Part shown: piece after piece, positions 22,200 through 32,172 of the stretch
How the letters are laid out: each line of letters starts with the position of its first letter
Position numbering within the stretch: the stretch's first letter is position 1
Source: Tetracentron sinense
Taxonomy: Eukaryota > Streptophyta > Magnoliopsida > Trochodendrales > Trochodendraceae
Length of the DNA stretch: 64,000 nt
Reading direction: 5' to 3'
Assembly: GCA_015143295.1 (NCBI GenBank)
Contig: CM026565.1
Coordinates: forward strand, 31,628,052 to 31,692,051
The notes under the pieces: generated by a model
What the model was told of the DNA's origin: nothing
Seen by the model: the letters and a program-made list of their open reading frames with translations, nothing else
Database searches by the model: none
Translations under genes and position numbers: made by a program

Positions 22200-24674
22200 A
22201 TGGCTGCCAACGTCCCCGTAGAACCTGCTAGGATAGAGGGAGTTAGAGGCCCTTCTGATGACGAGGCCAGTTGCACAGGTAGCGCACCTCACGGTGCCTA
22301 CATTGAAAAATCATCAGTTCTGCGCCAATTCCAGTTGGCGCATCTGAACCGTTACAGGGAACGTTTCGACTTCCCTGCCGATGTCAATCTCCATTTCATG
22401 CGAGATGATGCCATCATAGACAGGCGCTCTGCTTGTACCGTTGTCTACCTTTCCCAGCTTGAGGCTGGCCTCCGCTTCCCTCTTCATCCTGTCTTGGATG
22501 AAGTTCTGTCCACCTTGCAACTTGCACCGGGGCAAATGCACCCGGGCTTCCACAAATACATGTCCATGATGATCAAATTCATCAAGGACGGGTACCCCAT
22601 AGAGGCTAGGCATCTATTCCACTTCTGCCATGCCGTCAGATGCCGAGGCAATGACGACGGTCTGTATTCCTATTTCTCTTGGAACAAGAAACCCTACTGT
22701 CCAGAGCTCGTCTCGGGCATCCTTGACAGAGAAAGGAAATGGAAAGCCACTCCATTCGTCGTCTCTGGCGGCTGGAAGGCAGAGAATTCCTCGGTCCCCA
22801 ACGTCTTCCGAGTGGAAGCAGGTATACCACTAGTTACCCGTTGTCCGTTGTGCACCATCGTCTTGACTACGTTCTCGTTGTACGCTGTACCTTCTCGTCC
22901 TGCTAATTCTCCTCGTTGTACTCATTTTGCCTTCTTTTGTGTGCAGTGGACCCAAAGAAATTTTCATACAAGAAGCTGACCCCAGAAGAACAAGAACTTC
23001 TTACTGGTATCCGCCGTGCTCGAGGCGGGGAATTCATTAGGTGGAAACCACTCGAGCTCGTCAAGCGGGGTTCCTCCAGTAACCCAGCAACTACTCAACA
23101 ACAGCCACAACAACAGCAACAGGGCGCCCCCCCTTCCGTACCTTCACCGTTTCCTCACCTATCCGAAGAAGAAGAAGAAGAAATGGTCGACTCGAACCCA
23201 CCACCGCTGAATAGGAAGCCGAGGTCTGCTCGCCCTGCAGCTCAGCCACTTCCACCACCACCACCACCACCGAAGAAGAAAAGGAACCATTCCTCCAAGG
23301 CTACAGCGCCTACTGACTCGAAGAGAAAGTTGGCCACCCAGGCCGAGCACGAGGCCAGAAAGAAGGCCAAGGAGGACAAACGCCAGGAAAAAGAGATTGC
23401 GGCCATTGCCGCTCCTCCTCCCGCCCCTGCCGCTCCTCCAACAAGCCTAGGAGCCGAGGCGACAATGGCAGCGCCTAAGGTTAGCTCAGCGCCTGCCCTT
23501 TCTCGAGCTGATGCTGCCACAGCCAGTACGAGCTCCGCTGTGGTTGCCATGGCCACAACGGAGGCCGGAACGACAAGTCTCCCGGCCAATATGCTGCCGA
23601 CCTCCGCTCCGGACTGGTCACCCGACTTCACTCGGTTCGGAGTGCCGACCGTGATTGAATCGGCGAAGAGCTCGAGGACGGCTGCCCGAGCTCTAACTTA
23701 TGCGATGAGGCTCCCCAGGGACATCGCTGAGGTTGGCCAACTCCACTTAGCCGACCTGTCCTACGCCGCCTGTCAGTCCGTGGCAACAGTAAGCTTTCCC
23801 TCCTTCGTCTTCTACCTCAATCGTTTTGAAATACTACTTCTTGTTATGCTAACGCCCAGACATCTATTTGCAGATGAACGCGCTCGTGCAAGAGCTCTGC
23901 GATCGCAGTCAGGACAAATACACTCAGCTGCGAGACGGGATCAACTACTGGAAGGACAGGACGGAGATGCTGGAGAAGACCCTCGTCGAGGAGAGACTCA
24001 AGGCAGACTTCGATCTGTCTCAAGCCAAGGCTGAAACGACTCGTGCTGAAGTAAGGCTCGGCACTGCTACCAAGGTTAGGGAAAAGGCCGAAGCTGAGGC
24101 ACGAGCAGCGAAGGAGGCCGAAAAGAAGGCCAAGCAAGAGACTGAGAATGCTGTTGTGCGCATCAGTGAGCTTGAGCATGTCTCCCAAGCCTTGGGTAGA
24201 CAACTGGAGGAAATTGAGGCAGCCAGGTCGGCACTGGCGGAGGAGCTCGAGGAGGCCAAGAAAATTCAGGAGGACACCGAGAGGTCCGTGACCCTGAGAC
24301 TGCAGCAGTATTATCAGTCTCAGCTGGACACGCTCTTGGATGAAGATCGTGCCGAGACCGAGAAAGAGGTCCTCGAGTCCCTTCGCCAGCAAGGCCGCCT
24401 GAAGGAGGACAATGAAGAGGACGCCACCACGTTCTCCGAGCTTCCGAGCAAGGAACTGATCGAGCTCGACAACGAGCCCGAGGTACAAGGCGTTGAGCTG
24501 CCTCACTTTCTTGAAGGCCCTGCACTCCTTCCTACCGAGCCATACTCCGAGCTTGCTGCCCCAGAGCTTCCTCCTGTTGCCGATGAAATTACTCCGGTGG
24601 AAGCTCCTATTGCTGAAGCCTCCATTGCTGCGCCTGCTACAACGGCAACAGAGCCTGACCTTGAGCTCGTCTGA
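22200..24674 (+). CDS. Antisense accessory gene of the Tat element (3 exons, predicted 754 aa, ending in the 24672 TGA)
   Basis: Three + strand exons fit GT-AG rules and stay in phase: 22200-22821, 22947-23788, 23874-24674. Exon 1 (residues 1-207) encodes a globular domain (LSQLEAGLRFPLHPVLDEVL, HKYMSMMIKFIKDGYPI, YFSWNKKPYCPELV) of the type seen in plant transposon-encoded hypothetical proteins. Exon 2 begins VDPKKFSYKKLTPEEQELL, then turns Q-, P- and A-rich with basic PPKKKRNH and KKAKEDKRQEKE stretches that could act as nuclear signals. Exon 3 is a long charged coiled coil (QLRDGINYWKDRTEMLEKTL; EAEARAAKEAEKKAKQETE) and an acidic tail. Function unknown. Antisense ORFs in this position are an established feature of Tat elements; splicing here is predicted, not shown. 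Confidence 0.75.
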
Positions 24675-25030
24675 CCTGCTGTCTCTCCGATCTTCTGCTC
24701 TTCTGATCCTTTGCCCCTTACTATGTTTCTGCTTCTCTTTTATGTTGATGTAAGTTCTCTTTTTCCTTATATGAAAAGTTATCGCTGAAATAGGTTTTCG
24801 ATATGAATGGATCGCTCTTCTTTGCCAAGTTTGCACTTCCTTTCACCTCGTAATATAGTACAACGCATACACACAGAATAAGAAAGAACACATCATGAGT
24901 AATTGAAATACTACGAACAGAACACTATGAGTAGAGCGCAACGATTAAAGCACAACGAACAAGCACTGCTAGTAGAACACTTCGATTAAGTACTTCGATC
25001 AGAGCACCACGAGTTACCACTACGGATAAA
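24675..25030 (+). other. 3' flank of the antisense gene and degenerate minisatellite
   Basis: Follows the TGA at 24672-24674. T-rich sequence (ttctgcttctcttttatg) then, from about 24905, decayed copies of the 27-bp repeat. No other gene. Confidence 0.4.
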
Positions 25031-25335
25031 ACACTACGATCGTTCACTACGAGCAAAGCACTACGATCGTTCACCACGAGCAAAGCACTACGATCGTTCA
25101 CTACGAGCAAAGCACTACGATCGTTCACTACGAGCAAAGCACTACGATCGTTCACTACGAGCAAAGCACTATGATCGTTCACTACGAGCAAAGCACTATG
25201 ATCGTTCACCATGAGCAAAGCACTATGATCGTTCACCATGAGCAAAGCACTATGATCGTTCACTACGAGCAAAGCACTATGATCGTTCACCATGAGCAAA
25301 GCACTATGATCGTTCACCATGAGCAAAGCACTATG
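25031..25335. repeat. 27-bp minisatellite, about 11 copies
   Basis: Unit gcactacgatcgttcactac + gagcaaa. Left copies carry tacgatcg/tacgag; right copies carry tatgatcg/catgag (C-to-T and G-to-A changes at CpG). Degenerate copies extend left to about 24910. The 9-residue protein repeats seen in some frames are by-products. Located between pol and the antisense gene, in the non-coding 3' region of the element. Confidence 0.9.
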
Positions 25336-25870
25336 TAAAATTACTTATGAACAAGCATTGCAAGCAAGCACTGATTCAGACGCATCATTCGCGTAATTCA
25401 CTGTGAATGTAATCTGACAAATAAAATTCATGAGACGAACGCGACGTGACTCAGTTCCGAAACACATGCTCAGAGGATGTCATTAGGTTAAGCCACTAGA
25501 TTTGCTCAGATGACATCCTTATATAAGCCACCCGTGTTCGTTGTGGGTACGTCGTTCAGTCAGAAACTTTACTCGAATTACTTGCAAAACATTCACAACA
25601 TTACACTGTTTACTAGACGATGGTCGTTCACACAACGAGCAGGCACATAATATAACGAATCACATGTTAAAATATGAGTATTATGATTATGTAAGATCAC
25701 TGAAAATACTCGTAAGCACAACGATGCATGTAAACAGCACATCTCAGATTCTATTGAAAGAACTGCCTCAGATTCATGATGTTCCAAGATTTTGAGATGA
25801 GGTTACCTTGCAAGTCTTTCAAGTAGCAGACTCCAGGACTCCCCAATCGTTCTACGATATAGGGCCCTTC
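25336..25870 (-). other. Gypsy pol-end tail and 3' non-coding region
   Basis: From 25870 down to about 25755 the pol frame remains open beyond the premature TAG (EGPYIVERLGSPGVCYLKDL). The remainder to the minisatellite has no recognised coding content. Confidence 0.6.
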
Positions 25871-28800
25871 CTAGTTTGGTCCCAACTTGCCGCTGTTAAG
25901 CTCTCTCGTATTCTGGAACACTCTTCGGAGGACAAGATCACCGACCTGTAGCACTCTCCGTTGTACTTTCTTGTTGTAGGCTTTCCTCAATCGCTGCTGG
26001 TACCTCCTCATCTGAATGTTGGCATCTTCTCGCTTCTCTTCTAGCAGGTCAAGATGAATAGCCATGAGCACTGTGTTCTGATCTTTCTCTTCGCCCTTCT
26101 TCTTGCTGTGCCAAGAACGCACTGTAGGCAAACTGATCTCTGTAGGGATGACAGCCTCCATGCCATATGCCAAAGAGAAAGGAGTTTCATTGGTAGGACT
26201 CCTTGGAGTCGTTCTGTATCCCCACAAAACGTTGTGCAGCTCGGTGGTCCACTTCCCCTTCGAATCTTCCAATCTTCTCTTCAAGGCATTGAGAATGTTC
26301 TTGTTGGCTGCTTCGGCCAATCCATTCCCCTGAGGATAATATGGGGAAGAGAAAACATGTTTGACCTTCAGCTCGCTGCAAAAGTCGGCAATCAGCCGTC
26401 CTGAGAACTGCTTCCCGTTGTCAGTAACGATAGACTGCGGTATGCCAAATCTACAGACGATATGCTCCCACAAGAATTTCTTCACTTCTTGCTCCCTGAT
26501 ACGTGCAAGCGGCACAGCTTCAATCCACCGTGAGAAGTAGTCAGTTGCCACCAAAAGGAAGATCAAATTCCCTGGAGCTCTCGGGAAAGGTCCCACAATA
26601 TCAAGTCCCCACCGTGCAAATGGCCAAGGCTGCGATACAGTGCTAAGCTCTTGAGCTGGGGCATGAATCAGTCGAGCAAACCGCTGGCACTGGCTGCACC
26701 TCTTCACATACTTCTGAGCATCAGCTTGCATATAAGGCCAGAAATAACCTTGCCCCAGAGCTCGATGGGCAATTGTCCTCCCGCCCGAATGAATACCACA
26801 TATACCTTCATGCAGCTCAGCAAGTACTCTCTCCACGTCTACGGGATGAACGCACTTCAGCAAGGGACCACCAAAAGATTTTCTGAACAATTCTCCTTGC
26901 ACCAAGGTATAACGAGATGCCTTGTACTGAATGCGTCTCGACTCCTTCACACTGATAGGGAGAACTCCGTCCTTCAGATAGGCCACCAACCCTGTCATCC
27001 AGCTCGGGACTGGATTGACAAAGAGCACTTCTCGCTGTGCCTGAAGAGTTATTGAAGGATACTCTTGAAACTCCATCAGAATAGCCCTGGGCTCGTCAGC
27101 CTGCACCATGGAAGCTAGATATGCCAAAGCATCAGCATGCCTGTTCTCATCCCTCCGGGTATGCCTAATCTCCACAACGGTGAATGTTTCACACAACGAA
27201 CGAACGAGAGTAGCATACTGCTTCATCCGATCGTCCTTGCATTCATAAATACCATTCACCTGATTCACCACGAGCTGTGAATCACAAAATACCCTCAACG
27301 TGGAGATCTGCAGCTCTCGTGCGCACTCCAGCCCAAGGAGCAAGGCTTCGTACTCAGCTTCGTTGTTGGAGGCAGTGAACCCAAGACGCGACATCTTCTG
27401 CACCTTGATGTTGTCCGGACTCATAAGCACAACGCCCAGTCCTGAACCACTGAAATTGGAAGATCCGTCCACGTACAACAGCCAACCACTCCACTCTGAC
27501 GATCCCCCCCCTCCTACAACGGCATCTCCGTTGTCATCTTCAATTGGGAGCTCCCGAAGATTAACAAACGCATGTTCCGCCTCCTCCTCCACAGGAAAGT
27601 CAGAAAGAAACCCCGCCATTGCTTGCCCCTTCTCTGAACTCCTGGCTCGGTACTGAATATCGAACTCGCTCAGAGCTACGGCCCACTTTGACATCCTCCC
27701 CGCCAGCTCAGGTCGTCCCAACACGACTTTCAAAGGATACGTTGTGATGACAACGATAGAATGAGCGTGAAAATACGGCCGAAGCTTCTCTGCAGAAAAG
27801 ACAAGAGCCAGACACACCTTCTCGAGCTTGCTGTAGTTGCACTCCGCTTTGAGAAAGGTCTTGCTGATAAAGTAGACAGGTTTCTCCATGCCATCACAGC
27901 TTCTCACCAGGACGGAATCGAGGGCTTGCTCTGAAACAGACAAATAGAGATATAAGACTTCACCTGGCTCTGGCACCGAGAGGATAGGAGTTGACCCTAA
28001 ATATTCTTTCAAGGCAAGAAAAGCTCTGGAACACTCCGGTGTCCAAGCGAAAATGGAGTCCTTCCTCAGCAGCTCGAACAGAGGTTTGCAACGATCCGAT
28101 GACTTGGAGATAAACCGGTTGAGCGCAGCAATCCGACCTGTCAGCTTCTGAATCTCCTTCTTCGACTTAGGCTCTGGCATGTCCAGCAAAGCCCGGATCT
28201 GAGCTGGATTAGCTTCAATCCCCCGCTGACTCACGAGGTAACCCAAAAATTTCCCCGAGGTAACCCCGAAGGTGCACTTCTCCGGGTTGATCTTCAGATT
28301 GAAAGATCGCAGCACAGAGAAAGGCTCAGCAAGGTCTGCCACAAGAGTACTTCGTGCTCGACTCTTCACAACGATATCGTCGATGTACACTTCAACCGTC
28401 TTGCCAAGGAGTGACCCGAACATGAGATTCATTAGACGTTGATAAGTGGCACCTGCATTCTTCAAGCCAAAAGGCATCACCCGATAACAGAACAAACCTC
28501 GCTCCGTTATGAAGGTGGTCTTCTCTCGATCTGCTTCCGCCAGGAGGATCTGGTTATAACCCGAATAGCCATCCATGAAGGATAACATCTCGTGGCCGGC
28601 AGTGGCGTTGATGAGCCTGTCTATCCTTGGCATGGGGAAAAAGTCCTTGGGGCACGCCTTGTTGACCCCAGTAAAGTCAATGCAGACTCTCACCTTCCCG
28701 TTTTTCTTAGGTACCGCCACAACATTGGCTATCCAGTCAGGATACTGCACCTCCTGAATGAACCCGAACTGAATCAGCTTGTCAATCTCCTCATTCACTG

Positions 28801-29113
28801 CATCATGATAAGCTGGAGCAAGCCTCCGAGGTTTCTGCTTCACTGGGGGGATGGCAGGATCAGCATTGAGGTGATGGCAGATAACACTCGGATCGATGCC
28901 AGTCATGTCTTTGTGAGACCATGCAAAGACGTCTAGATTCTGCCCAAGAAAACCCAGCAACTCGAGCTCCTCCTCCGTTGTTAAGCTCGTCCCGACCTGC
29001 AACAACTTTGGCTCTTCTTCCGTTCCCAAATTGACAGCTTTCGTGGGCTCAACGGAAGGTCTGCACAACGATGCCTCCGAGCCCTCTTCCACAACGGGAA
29101 GGACCTGTAACTG
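25871..29113 (-). CDS. pol: Gypsy pol: RT, RNase H, second RNase H, integrase
   Basis: Same frame as gag-pro, opened by readthrough of UAG at 29114. The first plausible in-frame start-like codon is a GTG at 29092, so independent initiation is unlikely. Residues counted from 29092: RT with FMDGYSGYNQI and the catalytic YIDD near 235; RNase H/connection to about 480; a second, archaeal-type RNase H with LYVDGSSNFSGSGLG near 538 and EAEYEALLLGLE; integrase HHCC (H-x5-H ... CSQC) near 765-810; DDE core with GLDIVG near 830, VTDNGKQF near 890 and LAEAANK near 924. The frame stops at 25871-25873 in KLGPN-stop-EGPYIV, where the family has Trp (TGG to TAG). About 38 further codons stay open beyond it, so the C-terminal tail is cut. 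Confidence 0.92.
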   Translation of the reverse strand, partial: QLQVLPVVEEGSEASLCRPSVEPTKAVNLGTEEEPKLLQVGTSLTTEEELELLGFLGQNLDVFAWSHKDMTGIDPSVICHHLNADPAIPPVKQKPRRLAPAYHDAVNEEIDKLIQFGFIQEVQYPDWIANVVAVPKKNGKVRVCIDFTGVNKACPKDFFPMPRIDRLINATAGHEMLSFMDGYSGYNQILLAEADREKTTFITERGLFCYRVMPFGLKNAGATYQRLMNLMFGSLLGKTVEVYIDDIVVKSRARSTLVADLAEPFSVLRSFNLKINPEKCTFGVTSGKFLGYLVSQRGIEANPAQIRALLDMPEPKSKKEIQKLTGRIAALNRFISKSSDRCKPLFELLRKDSIFAWTPECSRAFLALKEYLGSTPILSVPEPGEVLYLYLSVSEQALDSVLVRSCDGMEKPVYFISKTFLKAECNYSKLEKVCLALVFSAEKLRPYFHAHSIVVITTYPLKVVLGRPELAGRMSKWAVALSEFDIQYRARSSEKGQAMAGFLSDFPVEEEAEHAFVNLRELPIEDDNGDAVVGGGGSSEWSGWLLYVDGSSNFSGSGLGVVLMSPDNIKVQKMSRLGFTASNNEAEYEALLLGLECARELQISTLRVFCDSQLVVNQVNGIYECKDDRMKQYATLVRSLCETFTVVEIRHTRRDENRHADALAYLASMVQADEPRAILMEFQEYPSITLQAQREVLFVNPVPSWMTGLVAYLKDGVLPISVKESRRIQYKASRYTLVQGELFRKSFGGPLLKCVHPVDVERVLAELHEGICGIHSGGRTIAHRALGQGYFWPYMQADAQKYVKRCSQCQRFARLIHAPAQELSTVSQPWPFARWGLDIVGPFPRAPGNLIFLLVATDYFSRWIEAVPLARIREQEVKKFLWEHIVCRFGIPQSIVTDNGKQFSGRLIADFCSELKVKHVFSSPYYPQGNGLAEAANKNILNALKRRLEDSKGKWTTELHNVLWGYRTTPRSPTNETPFSLAYGMEAVIPTEISLPTVRSWHSKKKGEEKDQNTVLMAIHLDLLEEKREDANIQMRRYQQRLRKAYNKKVQRRVLQVGDLVLRRVFQNTRELNSGKLGPN

Positions 29114-29119
29114 CTACGA
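29102..29119 (-). promoter_or_regulatory. Candidate stop-codon readthrough site (UAG CAG UUA)
   Basis: The minus strand reads TCG TAG CAG TTA. It matches the leaky consensus UAG-CAR-YYA known from tobamoviruses and reported for the SIRE1 pol-env junction. gag-pro and pol are in the same frame on either side, so readthrough would yield gag-pol at a lower ratio. Recoding is inferred from context only. Confidence 0.7.
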
Positions 29120-31534
29120 AGGCACGACGGAAGCCGGGAAATCGCATTTCTGCGAAGCCAACTGATCACCTCGGATCTCCCGGGGCCCGTCCCGCGTTGG
29201 GTACTTCAACACCTGGTAGTACGAGGACGGAACAGCCTTCATCTCATGGGTCCACCAGCGACCTAAGATGGCATTGTACGGTGATGGCGCATCCAGAACG
29301 GAAAACCTGGTCTGAAGGACAACGGGTCCCGCCACAACGGGCAAAACAACGTCGCCTACAGGCTTCATCGAGCTACCATCAAATCCGTACAAGGGAGTCT
29401 GAGCAGGGATGAGGACGGAAGGGTCCAGCTTCATCTGAGTGAAAGCATGAAGGTACAAGATGTCCGCTCCGCTTCCAGAATCTACGAGCACCCTCTTGAT
29501 GTCGAAGTCTCCTATTCTCATGGTGAGAACGAGAGCATCATAGTGAGGTCGGACCACCCCTGCCAGATCAAGATCAGTGAAGGTGAGTGCCTGCTCATCG
29601 CTTCTGTTAGGCACTTGTACCTGGCACACTGCAGCCTCATGAGACAGCTTCCTGGCCTTCGCCCTGAAGTTCCTCTCCACATCAGTTTCCGGCGTGTGCG
29701 CGCGGCAAATGACATTGATCGTACCCAGGGAAGCTCCTCCACTGGTACTGGGATTCTCGGCGGGCTCTCTTCCACGAGCTTGGGACACCGGCTCCCTGGT
29801 ACGCTCCCTGCCGCCGTTGTCAGGAGCAAGATACTCTCTCAAATACCCCTCCTGAACAAGCCTCTCCAAGTATTCTCTCAGAATACGGCATCGGTTGGTG
29901 AGATGACCACGGCACTTATGATAATGACAGTACTCATGCACCCGTGGTCCCGACGTGATATCCGGCACCGCCCTCGCCGGCCACTCAAAGTATGGCTGAT
30001 CCTCCATTGACCTCATGATGGTCGCCGGGCTGACCGTGAAATTGATGCGTGGCGTCTGATCTGCAAAAGGTCGCCTCTCATTAGGCTGCACGCCTCTTTC
30101 GTGCTGTACTTGAGGCTGCACCTGGCGTGGCTGGTACTGTTGCCTCGCCTGCTGGTCACTAGGACGTCTCTCCGTCCTGCTCTGATACTGGTTAAAATTT
30201 CTCTCCAGCGGGCGCCGATCCGGCTGATCCCGCTGGGTCACATATACAACTTTCTCCTTCCGCTTCCTTGGTGGCGAGTCCTCAGACGATGAAGACTCGT
30301 GCTGCTGCCTCTTCTCCTTCCTCTTCGATGATCGGTGTGCCCTCTCCACGACATCCACCGCTCTCGCCCTGAGCTTCGGTGCTGACACAACGGATACGTC
30401 CTTCTCGTACCTTCCGTACTTGGTGGCACGTACCATCAACTCGTCCATCTTGACAGGATAGTCAAGAGCTAAGGACTTGTAGAGCTCGGAATGCTTGGGG
30501 ATAGCATTCTTGAAGGCGGCGATGCAGCTTGCTTCATCAACCTTGTCAATATCGTGGACTTCATCGGTGAAACGCGAAATAAAGTCCTTCAAGGATTCGG
30601 CCGGCTTCATCCTCAAAGAGAAGAGAGTGTCTGCACCTGCCTTCTTCTTCTTATTGATGATGAAGCGATCAATAAAGGCCGACCTGAGCTCTGAGAAGTT
30701 GCTGATGGAGCCAGGAGGTAGGTTCCGAAACCACTTCGATGCCGCTCCCGACAGACTGTTGGGGAAAGCCTTACAATAAAGATCATCATCTGGGTTGCGT
30801 ACAGCCATCGCATGCTTGAAGTCAAACAAATGCTCCTCCGGATCTGTCTTTCCAGTATACATGGAAAAGGTCGGAGTTATGAACTTGGAAGAAGTATAGG
30901 ACTGGTTGATAGCATCCGTGAAAGGAGAGTTTTCAACGTTCTCCTTTGCTGACTGAGCGAAGTGGTCAGGAACCCCTCCCTTCATGCTCTTAACGCGAGC
31001 ACCGATTAAAGCCTCCACCTCCTTGGCTGTTACCCAAGTCTTCTGGGTGTCTGCACCTCCAGTACCCACTCTCAAGTCCTCTCCTCCTGCTCCTTCTCTG
31101 AAATCCACACGATCCGAAGGGATGCTCTGCTCTGCCCGAACCGGAGGCTGCCTTACATCCCCTTCAGTAGGAAGAAGCACAAACCTGGTCTCACGGTTCT
31201 CTGGGGCAGAAGGAGAAGAAGAGAAGTCGAACTGACGTCTCAAGGAAGGCCTCTGCAGTGGCACCTCCTCCACCTCGAGCCTGCTATGCTCGAACGCCTC
31301 CAGCCTCGCTTGCATCAACTGTTGCTGTCTGGTGATTTGATCCAGAACAGACTGCTGCAGTTGCAGCATCGCCAAGACGCGATCCGAGACAGAGAGTTCT
31401 ACAGGGGAAGGTACGGTCCTCTCTGGTTGTCCAGACGAAGGACTGACCCCGGGATTGTGCACGACAGAGGGTATGAAAGAAGTAGCGTGAGGGGTTTGAT
31501 CCTCATGCCCGAACACTTCTGACTGGTCAGCCAT
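29114..31534 (-). CDS. gag-pro: Gypsy gag-protease polyprotein (806 aa)
   Basis: The ATG lies shortly downstream of the primer site. N-terminal third is low-complexity. At about residues 215-380 is the Retrotrans_gag fold (AASKWFRNLPPGSISNFSEL; FSLRMKPAESLKDFISRF). A basic RKRKEK / Q-R-rich linker follows. A Cys/His knuckle of the type CHYHKCRGHLTNRC sits near residue 535. An aspartic protease with active site VDSGSGADILYLHAF lies near residue 690, followed by LGRWWTHEMKAVPS. It ends at a UAG (29114-29116) immediately followed by CAG UUA. Pol continues in the same frame 7 codons on. No internal stop or frameshift is seen, so it looks intact. Confidence 0.93.
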   Translation of the reverse strand: MADQSEVFGHEDQTPHATSFIPSVVHNPGVSPSSGQPERTVPSPVELSVSDRVLAMLQLQQSVLDQITRQQQLMQARLEAFEHSRLEVEEVPLQRPSLRRQFDFSSSPSAPENRETRFVLLPTEGDVRQPPVRAEQSIPSDRVDFREGAGGEDLRVGTGGADTQKTWVTAKEVEALIGARVKSMKGGVPDHFAQSAKENVENSPFTDAINQSYTSSKFITPTFSMYTGKTDPEEHLFDFKHAMAVRNPDDDLYCKAFPNSLSGAASKWFRNLPPGSISNFSELRSAFIDRFIINKKKKAGADTLFSLRMKPAESLKDFISRFTDEVHDIDKVDEASCIAAFKNAIPKHSELYKSLALDYPVKMDELMVRATKYGRYEKDVSVVSAPKLRARAVDVVERAHRSSKRKEKRQQHESSSSEDSPPRKRKEKVVYVTQRDQPDRRPLERNFNQYQSRTERRPSDQQARQQYQPRQVQPQVQHERGVQPNERRPFADQTPRINFTVSPATIMRSMEDQPYFEWPARAVPDITSGPRVHEYCHYHKCRGHLTNRCRILREYLERLVQEGYLREYLAPDNGGRERTREPVSQARGREPAENPSTSGGASLGTINVICRAHTPETDVERNFRAKARKLSHEAAVCQVQVPNRSDEQALTFTDLDLAGVVRPHYDALVLTMRIGDFDIKRVLVDSGSGADILYLHAFTQMKLDPSVLIPAQTPLYGFDGSSMKPVGDVVLPVVAGPVVLQTRFSVLDAPSPYNAILGRWWTHEMKAVPSSYYQVLKYPTRDGPREIRGDQLASQKCDFPASVVPS

Positions 31535-31570
31535 GGTCTCAGAGAGCGCAGGGGGGTCCGTTTATTATTT

Positions 31571-31587
31571 CCCACAGACGGCGCCAA
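31571..31587 (-). other. Gypsy primer binding site
   Basis: Minus strand reads TGGCGCCGTCTGTGGGA, 3-4 nt inside the 5' LTR. It would pair with a tRNA ending CAGACGGCGCCA; I do not assign the tRNA species firmly. Confidence 0.8.
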
Positions 31588-31845
31588 TTTTGTGAAGGGA
31601 AAAATACCGGATGGACACGCGTCAGCAGCAGCTTCTTCCACGTTCTGGTTTACTGGCAGAAGGTTGGAGAAGAGGGTGTGGCACCCTGACCTGTACTCCG
31701 ATGGTAAAGTCAGTAGGGGTAGAAGACGATGAATAGTAAACGCAAGAACAATCACTGAAATATACGCAAGACACTAAAAGCCCTGAACGCGTCTTCTCGG
31801 ATCTGGGTTTCTCAACTACTGTCCTCTGCACTAAAAATTACGGGG

Positions 31846-31854
31846 TTTATATAG
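31846..31854 (-). promoter_or_regulatory. Gypsy LTR TATA box
   Basis: Minus strand CTATATAAA followed by CCCCG; the only strong TATA element in the LTR. The start of the genomic RNA is expected some 30 nt further, near 31815. Confidence 0.7.
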
Positions 31855-32172
31855 GGCGAGGTTGGTATGGTCATCGATGACCATGGATGGCCATAGGTGC
31901 CCATACCACGTGTCTTAGCACTCATTGCCAAACATCTTAGACATGTCTGCCGTCGGTTGCATTACACGTGGGAACCTCCCCCAAGTCCAATCGGACGGGA
32001 TCGGACGGTACGCAGAAGTGACCAGCATTAAATGCCAAGACAGTGCTTTCGGCACGAAGCGGCGAATTCGGCACACTTGTCGGAATTATGGATCGCCTCC
32101 TGATCACTTCCTCCTACAAGTCGGTCTCGTTGTCGACTTAAGCTCGGTTACGACGTAGATGCCTTAAAACAC

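Noticed and set aside
23242-24836. Long minus-strand frames opposite the antisense gene exons (129 and 330 codons)
   Set aside because: Shadows of the GC-rich, coiled-coil-coding + strand exons; they lack domain motifs and do not respect the supported splice structure.
24925-25326. 133-codon minus-strand frame of 9-residue repeats
   Set aside because: It is just the translation of a 27-bp (3 x 9) tandem repeat, with no start context or other motif.
25031-25335. Regular 27-bp repeats that might suggest a CRISPR array
   Set aside because: Units are contiguous with no unique spacers, and this is a plant nuclear retrotransposon. It is a minisatellite.
29447-30010. 187-codon + strand frame inside gag
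   Set aside because: Antisense shadow of the gag-protease ORF.
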